In this document: positions 1 through 8,881 of the stretch, in pieces
How the letters are laid out: each line of letters opens with the position of its first letter
Position numbering within the stretch: position 1 is the first letter of the stretch
Source of the DNA: JAPHTQ01 sp050288165
Lineage (GTDB): Bacteria; Pseudomonadota; Gammaproteobacteria; Thiohalomonadales; Thiohalomonadaceae
Direction of reading: 5' to 3'
Assembly: GCA_050288165.1 (NCBI GenBank)
Contig: JBNKDG010000020.1
Span: forward strand, 1-9,692
DNA: 9,692 nt
The notes under the pieces: generated by a model
What the model was told of the DNA's origin: nothing
Seen by the model: only the letters and a program-made list of their open reading frames with translations
The model's database searches: none
Translations under genes and position numbers: made by a program

Positions 1-300
1 CGGGCGACAGGCATCCCGGTCGGGCAACATGTCAAGCATGACAGAAATGATAGTGACCTCGGCGTTCAGTTGCCATACGAAGATATATCTTTTCCCGTAC
101 GGGCTGCGTTGCATTTCCGACAACCACGCCAGACCGCCGCTACCGATGGCCGCGGTATCGGCAATGCACGCCTCGGCGATGGCCACGGCGGTGTCGCCGT
201 CGAGCACCGTTTCGATGCCGTCGGCCAGACGCGCCGCCGTTTCTGGGGTGCCGAAGAGTCGCCGATAGAGGCTGATGGCCGTGTCGCTGAAACTAGGCAT
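1..300 (-). CDS. Partial CDS, possible 2-oxoacid:acceptor oxidoreductase alpha-like protein (runs off left edge)
   Basis: An open frame of 100 codons without a stop begins at the ATG at 300-298 and continues past the left edge of the window. That ATG overlaps the TAG stop of the rnfB-like gene (293-295). A GGAAG Shine-Dalgarno-like sequence lies about five bases upstream, so translational coupling is likely. The protein begins MPSFSDTAISLYRRLFG. Around residues 34-56 it has a DGDTAVAIAEACIADTAAIG stretch. This resembles the DGN-x-A opening of the alpha (PP) domain of pyruvate:ferredoxin oxidoreductases and KorA (compare NGNTALGLGV in the korA of this operon), but the YPITP motif expected just after it is absent. 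The family assignment is an inference from this short similarity. That the gene is real is better supported, by the coupling, the Shine-Dalgarno sequence and the operon position. Its C-terminus and full length are unknown. Confidence 0.6.
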   Translation of the reverse strand, partial: MPSFSDTAISLYRRLFGTPETAARLADGIETVLDGDTAVAIAEACIADTAAIGSGGLAWLSEMQRSPYGKRYIFVWQLNAEVTIISVMLDMLPDRDACRP

Positions 301-1147
301 AACGCTTCCGGTTATCGTTGTTGTCGCTCATGTCCTGAAACTGGTCGTCCCCCTCCAGCCAGACGATGGCGCTGGTCGGACAGCGCCGGGTCGGCCCGGC
401 GGTGAGGGCAAGCCCTGATTCGTAGTGGATCAGGGGCAGTTCGTTTTTCATCTCAATCAGGCCCGGCTCGGCATCGGCGGCGCACTTGCCGCAGGCGTCG
501 CAGCCGACAGTACAGAGCATGTGTACCGCCTCGCCTGCCAGCGGGGTGTTGCACTGCACCAGCAGCCGTTGGCTCACGGGCATCAGCTCGAACAGGTCGC
601 GTGGGCAGGCTTCGACGCAGTCGCCACAGGCGGTGCACTTTTCGCTGTCCACCTGCGGCAGGCCGTTGTGGTTCATCACGATGGCGTCGAAGTCGCAGGA
701 GACCTCGCAGTCGGCCAGTCCCAGACAACCCCAGGAGCAGCCCTTGCCGCCACCGGAAACCACCGCCGCGGCACGGCAGCTTTCGAAACCGTGGTACTCG
801 GCGATCTGGTAGGCCTGGGCCTTGCCGCCGGCGCAGTGCAGTCGCGCCACGCGCTTCTCAACCTCACCAGCATCCACGCCCAGATAGTCGGCGATCTCGT
901 CGATCACCTCGCCACTCGCTACGGTGCAGCCGCCAGGCTGGCGCTCACCGCTGATCAGTTTCTGCGCGAAGGGCAGGCAACCCGGTTCGCCGCAGGCACC
1001 GCAGTTGGTACCGGGCAGCAACTCTTCGGTGTGCGCCAGGCGCGGGTCTTCCTCGACACGCAGCAGGCGATAAGCGACGGCAAGGATGATGCCGAAGAGC
1101 AGGCCAAGGCCTGCCATGATCGCCGGTGCTGTTAAAAATTCGTTCAT
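293..1147 (-). CDS. RnfB-like membrane-anchored polyferredoxin
   Basis: This 284-residue iron-sulfur protein should relay electrons between soluble ferredoxin or KorAB and a membrane partner. Residues 6-28 form one hydrophobic helix, typical of the RnfB N-terminal anchor. Residues 49-74 (C49, C52, C57, C74 in NCGACGEPGC...C) form the RnfB-type four-Cys Fe-S domain. Ferredoxin-like groups follow: C137, C141, C147, C151; then C171, C174, C177, C181 (CTACGDCVEACP); then C212, C216, C219, C222, with a late C256-Pro. The usual Cys-Pro of the first ferredoxin group is Cys-Asp here. The start at 1147 is chosen because the frame extension to 1186 runs into the inverted repeat and adds an atypical charged leader before the membrane helix. 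No other rnf subunit (A, C, D, G, E) is in the window, so this is probably an RnfB-type electron-transfer protein dedicated to the kor operon and not part of a complete Rnf complex. The family call is firm and the partner is inferred. Confidence 0.85.
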   Translation of the reverse strand: MNEFLTAPAIMAGLGLLFGIILAVAYRLLRVEEDPRLAHTEELLPGTNCGACGEPGCLPFAQKLISGERQPGGCTVASGEVIDEIADYLGVDAGEVEKRVARLHCAGGKAQAYQIAEYHGFESCRAAAVVSGGGKGCSWGCLGLADCEVSCDFDAIVMNHNGLPQVDSEKCTACGDCVEACPRDLFELMPVSQRLLVQCNTPLAGEAVHMLCTVGCDACGKCAADAEPGLIEMKNELPLIHYESGLALTAGPTRRCPTSAIVWLEGDDQFQDMSDNNDNRKRYA

Positions 1148-1160
1148 AAAAAATCTAATC

Positions 1161-1236
1161 TCACCGCAAAGACGCAGAGGGCGCAAAGAAGACCATTGCT
1201 TTGTACCCCTTTGCGTACTTTGCGCCTTTGCGGTGA
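1161..1236. repeat. Imperfect inverted repeat (MITE/REP-like) within the operon
   Basis: The left arm (1161-1188) begins TCACCGCAAAGACGCAGAGG. The right arm (1210-1236, plus one base before it) is its reverse complement with about 24 of 28 positions matching. A loop of about 21 bases separates the arms. Each arm is itself built from repeated CGCAAAG-like heptamers. Elements with CACCGCAAAG arms are common dispersed intergenic palindromes in bacterial genomes; I know that from general experience and cannot test it here. The transcript could fold into a long hairpin between the stop of the 829-residue gene (1251) and the rnfB-like start (1147). It may attenuate read-through or protect the upstream message. 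It has no U-tract, so it is not an obvious intrinsic terminator. Confidence 0.85.
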
Positions 1237-1250
1237 ATGCTTTTCATCTT

Positions 1251-3740
1251 TTAATTGAACTTCGCTGCCCGCTGTTTCAATTCATCCAGATTCGGCTCCG
1301 AAGGATTCCACGGTGCTCCCGGGTGGATGCATTTGGAGGGGCAAAGCTCCGCTGCTTCGACCATCTGCGCGTAGGTGCCAGCATCAAGGTCGCCGATGTG
1401 GGCCTGGTTGGTGTCGTCGTAGACGAACAACAGCGGGTTGACCTTGAGGCAGTCGTTGCAGGAGGTGCAGAGCGGGGTGTCGATCCACGGCTCTTCGCTG
1501 AGTACCGCTTCCTCTTCCTCCGGTTCTGCGGCAACGGCTTCTTCTGCCGGTTTTTCTACGGGTGCTTCTACCTTTGGCGCAGCTGCCTTTTTGGCCGGAC
1601 GCGGTGCGGCGCTGCCGCTCAGGTCCATGCCCAGCAGTACGTCGGTCAGTTTACCCAGCACTTCGCCGGCGGCTTCGGCGCGGGTCTTTGCCAGTGCCTC
1701 TTCGTGTTGTTGCGCCAATTGCGCCATCGTCTCGGCGTTGGCCTGTTCCATCTCGGCACGGGTTTTGGCAATGGCCTGTTCCACATGTTTGTTGCGCACG
1801 CCGGACATCTCCTGCAGTGCGTGCCAGAAGTTGAGGCGGTCGCGGCAGGCCTGGATCAGGGCGCGGGAGATGACCACCCGGTGCAGCACGTTGCCCTGGC
1901 TTACCGCCCAGATGAAGGGGACGTGTTTGTGCACCTCTTCTTCCGGCAGTTTCAGGAACTCGGCCACCGGCACCAGATCGGCGGTGTCGCAGTTGCCCGG
2001 TACCACGGCGAAGTGGTGGTGCAGGCGCGGGATCAGCAGGGCGTAGTCGGCGAAGGTGAAGGCCAGGTCGGTTTCGACCTCGCTGCCGCTGGCGTCGTTG
2101 TAGCGGAATGGATGTAAGGGCCAGTCGCGCTCCGGCTGCGGGTTGCCGCTGAAGTCCATGCGCTCGGCAAAGGCATCACCGGCGGAAGGATTGATATGGA
2201 AGAAGGGGTGCACCCTGCCTTCCAGCGCGGCACCGGCGACCAGCCAGGCATTGAGGCCCAGGTCCTGACCGGTGGGGCGCAGGCCGATGTTGATCAGGTG
2301 CAGGCTGGTGCGGGTGGCGTTGAGGGCGCTCAAATAGCGCTGCAACAGGTTCCGGTGGCGTGCCGCCGAGGCCTGGGAGACCACCGCCTGACGGTGGCTG
2401 ATGCCGAGGTAGCCCAGCTCCAGACGGTAGTTCTGGAACGGGTCTTCGTCGGCGGTGGCGGCCGGGTTACCGTGGCCCAGTACGCGGACGAAGATCTGCA
2501 CCGGACGGCCGGAGCTGAGCAGGCGGGAGAAGGAGGTCAGCCCCTCACCGGCAACGAACTTGGCCGACTCCAGGGCGATGATCGCAGGCAGCAGTAACAG
2601 CTCTTCGGTGGAGAAGGCCTCCCAGCCGAAGTTGCTGAAGAAGGGATCGTGGATCGCCTCGTCGTAGATCCCTTCGATCTCCAGTTCGGCGATACGCACC
2701 GCGCCGAAGATCTGTGCCATGCGCGCCGCCTCGTCGTCGAACAGGCGGGTGGCGGCGGCGCAGGGGGCCTCGTCGGCCACCGCTTCGAAACCGGCGATCT
2801 GTTTCAGCCAGTCGTCTTCGAGGGTGCCGTGGTGGATGAAGCGCACCAGGGTGGCGTTCTGTTTGTAGCCTTCCAGGGTCTTGAGCGCCTGTTCGATGCG
2901 GGCGCGGCGGGCGGCGGACATCTGGCGTGAACCGTGGGAGTGTTTCATTACATTGGAGAGGGCGCCCGGATCGAAGAAACCGGCAACGCCGCCGACGCTG
3001 CCCTTGAGCGTCTCCGGCTTTTGCGCCTCGTCCGATTTGCTCCACTCCACATCCAGCAGCTGCTTCAGGCCGCGGATATGTTGGTTGATGTTCTTGCGGA
3101 AGCGAGCGTGGCGCGGGATCACGCTGCTGCGGATCACGTGGATCAGCAGGTGGATCGCCGGGTAGCGGCCATAGGCCAGCAGCTTGCCCTCGTCGGGGGT
3201 GGCGGCGAGCAGTTTGTCGATATCATCCTGCAGTTTTGCCGCGTTGGCCTTGTCCAGCTTGAGGTGCTTGAGCAGCGCCTTGCCGACTGACTCCAGCAGC
3301 GGTTTGGCCGTCACCGGCCCTTCGGTCTCGGTGACCTGCAGGCGCAGTTCGCGCTCCAGCCAGGGGAGGTTGTCCTTGAGGATGCGTGCCGCCTCGTCGC
3401 CGGGGGCAAAGGCGTTGACACTGTCGCTGAGGTACTGCGACAGGGGGCGGGCCAGTTCCTCGGCGCTCTGGGCGATCTCGCCTTCGCGTACCGGGGTGAG
3501 GAACAGCGGGTAGTCGTAGCGCAGCCGCGAGGCATCGCGGTAGGGTTCGAGCAGGGCGGGGATGTAGTCGCTGCTGACCGGCTCCACTTCTCCCTTCACG
3601 CTGGGGTTACCCAGGTGGAAGTGACGCAGGGTGTGCATCACACCACGGGTCGCCTCGGCGTCGATCACCGTCACCGGCATCGCCGGGATGGTGGTTTCCG
3701 GGGTCGCTGTCTGTTTAGCCTTCGTCTTCTTTGCTGTCAT
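1251..3740 (-). CDS. Large 829-residue protein with C-terminal ferredoxin domain, possibly related to PFOR beta
   Basis: I do not recognise an exact family. Residues 1-20 are Lys/Thr-rich and look disordered. Residues 25-640 are a large soluble globular region with no export signal. Residues 650-700 are a Glu/Ala/Lys-rich probable coiled coil. Residues 711-750 are an Ala/Pro/Glu linker. Residues 754-815 are a ferredoxin domain with C758, C761, C764 and C800-Pro, enough for one [4Fe-4S] cluster; C804 is an extra cysteine. Residues 380-425 (LTSFSRLLSSGRPVQIFVRV) faintly resemble the TPP-binding segment of NifJ-type pyruvate:ferredoxin oxidoreductase (GGLDHVLASG-x-x-VNILVLDT). The GDG and downstream Asn that bind Mg-TPP are missing, so any such domain would be non-catalytic. 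The start at 3740 is 12 bases after the korB stop, with AGGA upstream. An electron-transfer or scaffold role for KorAB is inferred from the tail and the operon. Confidence 0.8.
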   Translation of the reverse strand: MTAKKTKAKQTATPETTIPAMPVTVIDAEATRGVMHTLRHFHLGNPSVKGEVEPVSSDYIPALLEPYRDASRLRYDYPLFLTPVREGEIAQSAEELARPLSQYLSDSVNAFAPGDEAARILKDNLPWLERELRLQVTETEGPVTAKPLLESVGKALLKHLKLDKANAAKLQDDIDKLLAATPDEGKLLAYGRYPAIHLLIHVIRSSVIPRHARFRKNINQHIRGLKQLLDVEWSKSDEAQKPETLKGSVGGVAGFFDPGALSNVMKHSHGSRQMSAARRARIEQALKTLEGYKQNATLVRFIHHGTLEDDWLKQIAGFEAVADEAPCAAATRLFDDEAARMAQIFGAVRIAELEIEGIYDEAIHDPFFSNFGWEAFSTEELLLLPAIIALESAKFVAGEGLTSFSRLLSSGRPVQIFVRVLGHGNPAATADEDPFQNYRLELGYLGISHRQAVVSQASAARHRNLLQRYLSALNATRTSLHLINIGLRPTGQDLGLNAWLVAGAALEGRVHPFFHINPSAGDAFAERMDFSGNPQPERDWPLHPFRYNDASGSEVETDLAFTFADYALLIPRLHHHFAVVPGNCDTADLVPVAEFLKLPEEEVHKHVPFIWAVSQGNVLHRVVISRALIQACRDRLNFWHALQEMSGVRNKHVEQAIAKTRAEMEQANAETMAQLAQQHEEALAKTRAEAAGEVLGKLTDVLLGMDLSGSAAPRPAKKAAAPKVEAPVEKPAEEAVAAEPEEEEAVLSEEPWIDTPLCTSCNDCLKVNPLLFVYDDTNQAHIGDLDAGTYAQMVEAAELCPSKCIHPGAPWNPSEPNLDELKQRAAKFN

Positions 3741-3752
3741 GGCCGACTAATC

Positions 3753-4706
3753 CTAAATAGCAAACGCATCCATCGCTGCATTGATGGCGGCAATTTTCTC
3801 TTCGTCACTCTTGCCGATGTTCTGGGCGGCGATGTCTTCGTAGACCACCGCATCCGGGTCCTGGTAGAGCAGACCTAAAGGCAGCTGTTCGGTATCTTTC
3901 GCCAGCTTCATCGCACCGAGCCAGTCACGCGGGTCATGGGCGACGGTGTTGCTGAAGACGCGTTTGATGCTGTCGTCCAGCGGAATGCCGTTTTCGTGCT
4001 CCAGCAGGACAAACTTTTCCGGGTGCTCCTGCAGCGGTTTGCTGAAGCCTTCGGAGAAGACCGGGCAGCGCTGCAGGATACGGACGAAGCTGGTGCCGCG
4101 ATGCTCGTGCGCCTTTTTGATGGTCTGGTAGAGCAGCGGCGGATTCCAGTCGACCACCTGGGCGACGAAGGAGACGTTGCTCACGCCGAGGGTGATGGTC
4201 AGCGGATTCAGCGGCGGCAGCGGCGCGCCACCCGGGTGGGTGTTGGTTCGCATCCCGGTCGGGGTGGTGGGCGATGTCTGCTTTTTGGTCAGTCCGTAGA
4301 TGGCGTTATCGAACACCAGCACCACCATGTCCATGTTGAGACGGATGGAGTGAATCCACGGGCCAGCGCCGATGGAGAAGCAGTCGCCGTCGCCGGTGGC
4401 GACCCACACATCCAGCTCGGGACGATGGGCCTTGATGCCGTTGGCCATCGGCAGGGCACGACCGTGCAGACCGTGCAGACCGTAGGTGCCCATGTAGTGG
4501 GGCAGACGGCTGGAGCAGCCGATGCCGGAGACCGCCACGCTCTTTTCCGGCGGCAGTTGCGCATCGCGCAGCACGCGGTGGACGGTGTTGAGTACGGCGA
4601 AGTCGCCGCAGCCGGGACACCAGCGGGCTTCGCCGCCGGAGTAGTCACCGAGGGTGAAGTAGCGTTCGAATACGTCGAGAGACCAGTCCGCTTTGATACC
4701 AAACAT
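3753..4706 (-). CDS. korB: 2-oxoacid:ferredoxin oxidoreductase, beta subunit
   Basis: This 317-residue catalytic beta subunit binds thiamine pyrophosphate and one [4Fe-4S] cluster. With the alpha subunit it carries out ferredoxin-linked oxidative decarboxylation of a 2-oxoacid to acyl-CoA, or the reverse carboxylation. The cluster ligands are visible: C30 and C33 (WCPGCGDF), C64 (GIGCSSR) and C214 (QRCPVF). The TPP/Mg motif GDGD at 105-108 is followed by NAIYGLT at 134-140, where the Asn and Gly are the usual metal and cofactor residues. The length fits the short KorB class. ATG at 4706 has AAGGAG about eight bases upstream, overlapping the end of korA. The gene lies 11 bases after the korA stop and 12 before the next start, so the three genes form a tight operon. 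2-oxoglutarate is the preferred substrate guess; pyruvate or branched-chain oxoacids cannot be excluded. Confidence 0.93.
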   Translation of the reverse strand: MFGIKADWSLDVFERYFTLGDYSGGEARWCPGCGDFAVLNTVHRVLRDAQLPPEKSVAVSGIGCSSRLPHYMGTYGLHGLHGRALPMANGIKAHRPELDVWVATGDGDCFSIGAGPWIHSIRLNMDMVVLVFDNAIYGLTKKQTSPTTPTGMRTNTHPGGAPLPPLNPLTITLGVSNVSFVAQVVDWNPPLLYQTIKKAHEHRGTSFVRILQRCPVFSEGFSKPLQEHPEKFVLLEHENGIPLDDSIKRVFSNTVAHDPRDWLGAMKLAKDTEQLPLGLLYQDPDAVVYEDIAAQNIGKSDEEKIAAINAAMDAFAI

Positions 4707-4717
4707 CGCGTGACTCC

Positions 4718-6586
<1,869 letters not shown>

Positions 6587-6800
6587 CGTATTCCTACCCA
6601 ATGAATTCACAGATAAATATGCCGCCTGTCCGCCTCTCCGTTTTCTTTTTACCGCGTTGGAGCATTGATAGTGCTGAACAAGGGCAAGTGTTTATAAGGT
6701 ATCCGGTGAATAAATAACATTTAATTGTTTTTATATTTGTCATTTACATATGTAAATGATTGCTTTTTAATATAGTGATTATGAGTATGAGATTCGAGCC
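6587..6800. promoter_or_regulatory. AT-rich divergent control region between korA and the LysR gene
   Basis: This is a 214-base gap between two divergent genes. It becomes much more AT-rich from about 6690 to 6790 than the genes on either side. On the minus strand a TATAAA hexamer (6691-6696) with a poor -35 (TGTTAT, 17 bases upstream) could serve korA. A weak -35 would fit an activator-dependent promoter. On the plus strand TATAGT at 6771-6776 could be the -10 of the LysR gene, but I see no convincing -35. A perfect palindrome at 6740-6759 lies between them. LysR-type regulators usually bind such divergent gaps, repress their own gene and activate the opposite one. Promoter positions are guesses. 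Confidence 0.55.
6740..6759. promoter_or_regulatory. Perfect 20-base palindrome, candidate LysR-type operator
   Basis: TCATTTACATATGTAAATGA reads the same on both strands. It is centred about 50 bases before the LysR start and about 160 bases from the korA start. CbbR-type sites are AT-rich dyads with a TTA...TAA core. This one has TTA at 6744-6746 and TAA at 6753-6755, six bases apart, so the spacing is close to but not exactly the classical T-N11-A form. Operator function is inferred. Confidence 0.6.
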
Positions 6801-7724
6801 ATGATCCACGCCACCCTGCAGCAATTACGGCTGTTTGAAGCGGTCGCCCGCCACAAGAGTTTCACCCGCGCTGCGGAGGAGGTACACCTCTCCCAGCCCG
6901 CCGTTTCGATCCAGGTCAAACGGCTGGAGGAGAACGTCGGCATGCCGTTGTTCGAGCAGGTGGGCAAGAAGATCAGCCTCACCGAGGCGGGGCGCGAGTT
7001 CTACGCGGCGAGCAAGGACGTGCTGGACAGGCTGGTGGAACTGGACGATTCCATCGACTCCCTGCGTGGCGAGGTGGCCGGTTCGCTGCGCGTCACCGCC
7101 GTCACCTCGGCCAAATACTTCCTGCCCCATCTGCTCGGTGCCTTCCAGCGTCGTTACCCGGACCTGGAACCGAAGCTGATCGTCGCCAACCGCGCCAGCC
7201 TGCTGGAGCGGGTCGCCGACAACGAAGACGACCTCTACGTCATGGGGCATGTGCCGCCGGAGATCGACGTGGAGGAGTACCCCTTCCTAGAGAACATCAT
7301 CGTCGTCGTCGCCAGTCCCGATCACCCGCTGGCGAAGAAACGCAAGATCACGCTGGAGCAAGTCGCGAAAGAGCGCTTCCTGGTACGCGAAAGCGGATCG
7401 GGTAACCGTAAGGTAGTGGAGGAGTATTTTCAGGAACACGGCCAGGCTATCCAGCCCTACATGGAGCTGGGTAGCGCCGAGGCGATCAAGCAAGGGGTCA
7501 TGGCCGGGCTGGGGATCTCTGCGCTGTCGATGCACAACCTGCGACTGGAGATCGCCGCGGGACAGATCGTCGTATTGAAAGTGGAAGGGTTTCCGCTGCG
7601 TCGTCGTTGGAACGTGGTGCATCGCAAAGGTAAGCGACTCTCACCGGCTGCACTGGGCTTTATCGAGTTTTTGCAGAAGGAGGGGCAGAGTTTGGTGAAT
7701 GAAGTTTTGCCGGTGAAGATTTGA
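6801..7724 (+). CDS. LysR-family transcriptional regulator, CbbR-like
   Basis: This 307-residue regulator has the LysR winged helix-turn-helix at residues 4-66 (FTRAAEEVHLSQPAVSIQVK, then LTEAG) and an effector-binding domain from about 92 to 300. Features shared with CbbR-type activators of carbon-fixation genes include NRASLLERVADNEDDL, followed by VMGHVPP and then ASPDHPLA, and FLVRESGSGNR in the effector domain. The length is normal. The gene is transcribed away from the kor operon, the classical arrangement for a LysR regulator and its target, so it probably controls korA onward in response to a metabolite. No cbb (RuBisCO) genes lie in the window. The ATG at 6801 has only a weak Shine-Dalgarno sequence (GAGATTCGAG region). 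The family call is firm. The CbbR sub-type is recognised from motifs without any alignment, so I leave the symbol empty. Confidence 0.9.
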   Translation: MIHATLQQLRLFEAVARHKSFTRAAEEVHLSQPAVSIQVKRLEENVGMPLFEQVGKKISLTEAGREFYAASKDVLDRLVELDDSIDSLRGEVAGSLRVTAVTSAKYFLPHLLGAFQRRYPDLEPKLIVANRASLLERVADNEDDLYVMGHVPPEIDVEEYPFLENIIVVVASPDHPLAKKRKITLEQVAKERFLVRESGSGNRKVVEEYFQEHGQAIQPYMELGSAEAIKQGVMAGLGISALSMHNLRLEIAAGQIVVLKVEGFPLRRRWNVVHRKGKRLSPAALGFIEFLQKEGQSLVNEVLPVKI

Positions 7725-7793
7725 ACCTGTCATTCCTGCTGCCTTCGGAATTGATATGAATCATTTTAATCGAGTCTGAGCCTTTTGGTTTAG

Positions 7794-8351
7794 CTACTCG
7801 CTCGGCAATTTCAGTAGTCCGCTTTTTGCTAATTCGCGCCATGCGTCAATATACATTTGTTGTGCTTCAAGGTTCTTGAAACACACATTCATAGTTGCAT
7901 TTAAGTTGGCAAAGTATGCCTCTGCCGCTGCCTTATTTGAAGTTGATTCACTGTCAGCTAATAACATTGTTTGGCTGGTTTTCGGTAACTCCGTCATTGT
8001 TAATTTAGCTACTTCCCACAATGAATTAAATCGTTCCTGTGTTATATCTGGAACGATGCCGTCTACTACAACAGACATGCCAGCGGCAATCTCAGCGCCA
8101 TTGGCAAGATTCTTTAGGTACTGCGAACGGGCGGGTTGTGTGTCGATTAGAATTTCGGCTATTACATCATACGTTGCTGCGCACATAGCCCAAGCTTCTG
8201 CCTGTCTATTTACGTCCTTTATTTCAAGAAATGGCTTGTTGCTATCCACGTATGGTGTGCCATTTGCTTTGTCTGCTGCAACCACGTTAGTGCTGGTTGT
8301 GGAAGAGAGGGATATGGCTATAAATACGAGCTTCTTCACTAAAGTTCGCAT
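7794..8351 (-). CDS. Small exported helical protein of unknown function
   Basis: This is a 185-residue protein that I do not recognise. Residues 1-25 form a Sec signal peptide: charged MRTLVKK, a hydrophobic stretch, then VVAADK, with cleavage likely after A25 or A26. The mature part is mostly helical and has just two cysteines, C57 (AWAMCAATYDV) and C157 (MNVCFKNLEAQ), which could form a periplasmic disulfide. The start is well supported by a full AAGGAGG Shine-Dalgarno sequence four bases before the ATG. It is the last gene of the small-gene cassette, 98 bases after the preceding gene, and converges on the LysR gene. Its layout (signal peptide, an MC-x-x-Y-like motif, a late Cys in a helix) resembles the product of the 8450-8881 gene, so they may be distant paralogs. 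GC content is visibly lower than in the kor operon, which suggests acquired DNA. Confidence 0.75.
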   Translation of the reverse strand: MRTLVKKLVFIAISLSSTTSTNVVAADKANGTPYVDSNKPFLEIKDVNRQAEAWAMCAATYDVIAEILIDTQPARSQYLKNLANGAEIAAGMSVVVDGIVPDITQERFNSLWEVAKLTMTELPKTSQTMLLADSESTSNKAAAEAYFANLNATMNVCFKNLEAQQMYIDAWRELAKSGLLKLPSE

Positions 8352-8355
8352 ACGT

Positions 8356-8362
8356 CCTCCTT
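8356..8362 (-). promoter_or_regulatory. Strong Shine-Dalgarno site of the 8351 gene
   Basis: AAGGAGG on the minus strand matches the full anti-Shine-Dalgarno core and lies four bases before the ATG at 8351. It fixes that start and suggests efficient translation. Confidence 0.8.
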
Positions 8363-8449
8363 GGTTAAGGGGTGACTGTTTAGGAAAGATCGGGTCAGAG
8401 AGGTGTTGTTGCTAACATAGGAGAGTATTGCTCCTGATGCGATTTCCCT

Positions 8450-8881
8450 TTATTGTTCAAAGCCAAGAAGCTTCATGGAATTATTGTATTTCTCAGTTAC
8501 CTGAGCACATTGTTGCATGAAGGATTCTGGCGTATGCCCTAGGCGTGCTGCTTCAGTATTTAAAAATCGAAGGATAAACTCATTCCCGCCAGACATTTTC
8601 GTTGATTCTTGGAATATTGCCATTTGGCGGTACACGCCACACATTCCAGTGGCTTTTGCAACTATCATTAGATCGGTAATTGCGCTCATGTCTTCTTTCC
8701 CAACTTCTTCAGCTTGAACATTGTAAGGAATCAAAAGCAGTATCACTAAAGCGATGTTTTTCATCTGGTACATCCATTGAGAAGCATAACGCTTGAGTTC
8801 AAAAAAACCGGTGCAGATAAGAATAATTGCTAGCAGGTATGGAGTGTTCTTCTCTCGCACTGTTTTGGTCCATGCCATCAT
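8450..8881 (-). CDS. Small exported or membrane-anchored protein of unknown function
   Basis: This is a 143-residue protein that I do not recognise. The start at 8881 overlaps the TGA of the upstream 55-residue gene (ATGA) and has GGAG five bases upstream, which favours coupled translation from there. An internal ATG at 8764 (residue 40) begins a textbook signal peptide, MKNIALVILLLIPYNVQA, with cleavage before EEVG, and would give a 104-residue precursor. The long form has two hydrophobic stretches (15-26 and 41-56). I cannot tell which start is used, or whether both are. The mature region is helical with two cysteines, C81 (GMCGVYRQM) and C125 (MQQCAQV), the same layout as the 7794-8351 product. 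That similarity suggests a shared periplasmic fold. Confidence 0.7.
   Translation of the reverse strand: MMAWTKTVREKNTPYLLAIILICTGFFELKRYASQWMYQMKNIALVILLLIPYNVQAEEVGKEDMSAITDLMIVAKATGMCGVYRQMAIFQESTKMSGGNEFILRFLNTEAARLGHTPESFMQQCAQVTEKYNNSMKLLGFEQ

Noticed and set aside
70..405. Plus-strand open frames at the left edge (29-268 and 70-405)
   Set aside because: The minus-strand frame 300 to 1 is stop-free, coupled to the rnfB-like stop and preceded by a Shine-Dalgarno sequence. The plus-strand products are Arg/Ala/Pro-rich shadows.
425..1135. 236-codon open frame on the plus strand opposite the rnfB-like gene
   Set aside because: Its complement encodes clear Cys motifs. The plus-strand product is an Ala/Gly/Val-rich antisense translation with no recognisable domain.
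1148..1186. N-terminal extension of the rnfB-like protein to 1186
   Set aside because: The added 13 residues are encoded by the inverted repeat, and the membrane helix begins naturally after the ATG at 1147.
7725..7793. Terminator between the convergent LysR gene and small-gene cassette
   Set aside because: Only a four-base stem (TGAT-ATGA-ATCA) before TTTT is visible, too weak to call.
8419..8435. AGGAG...CTCCT hairpin in the 98-base gap between the two exported-protein genes
   Set aside because: The five-base stem with a seven-base loop and no U-tract may be chance; not called as a terminator.
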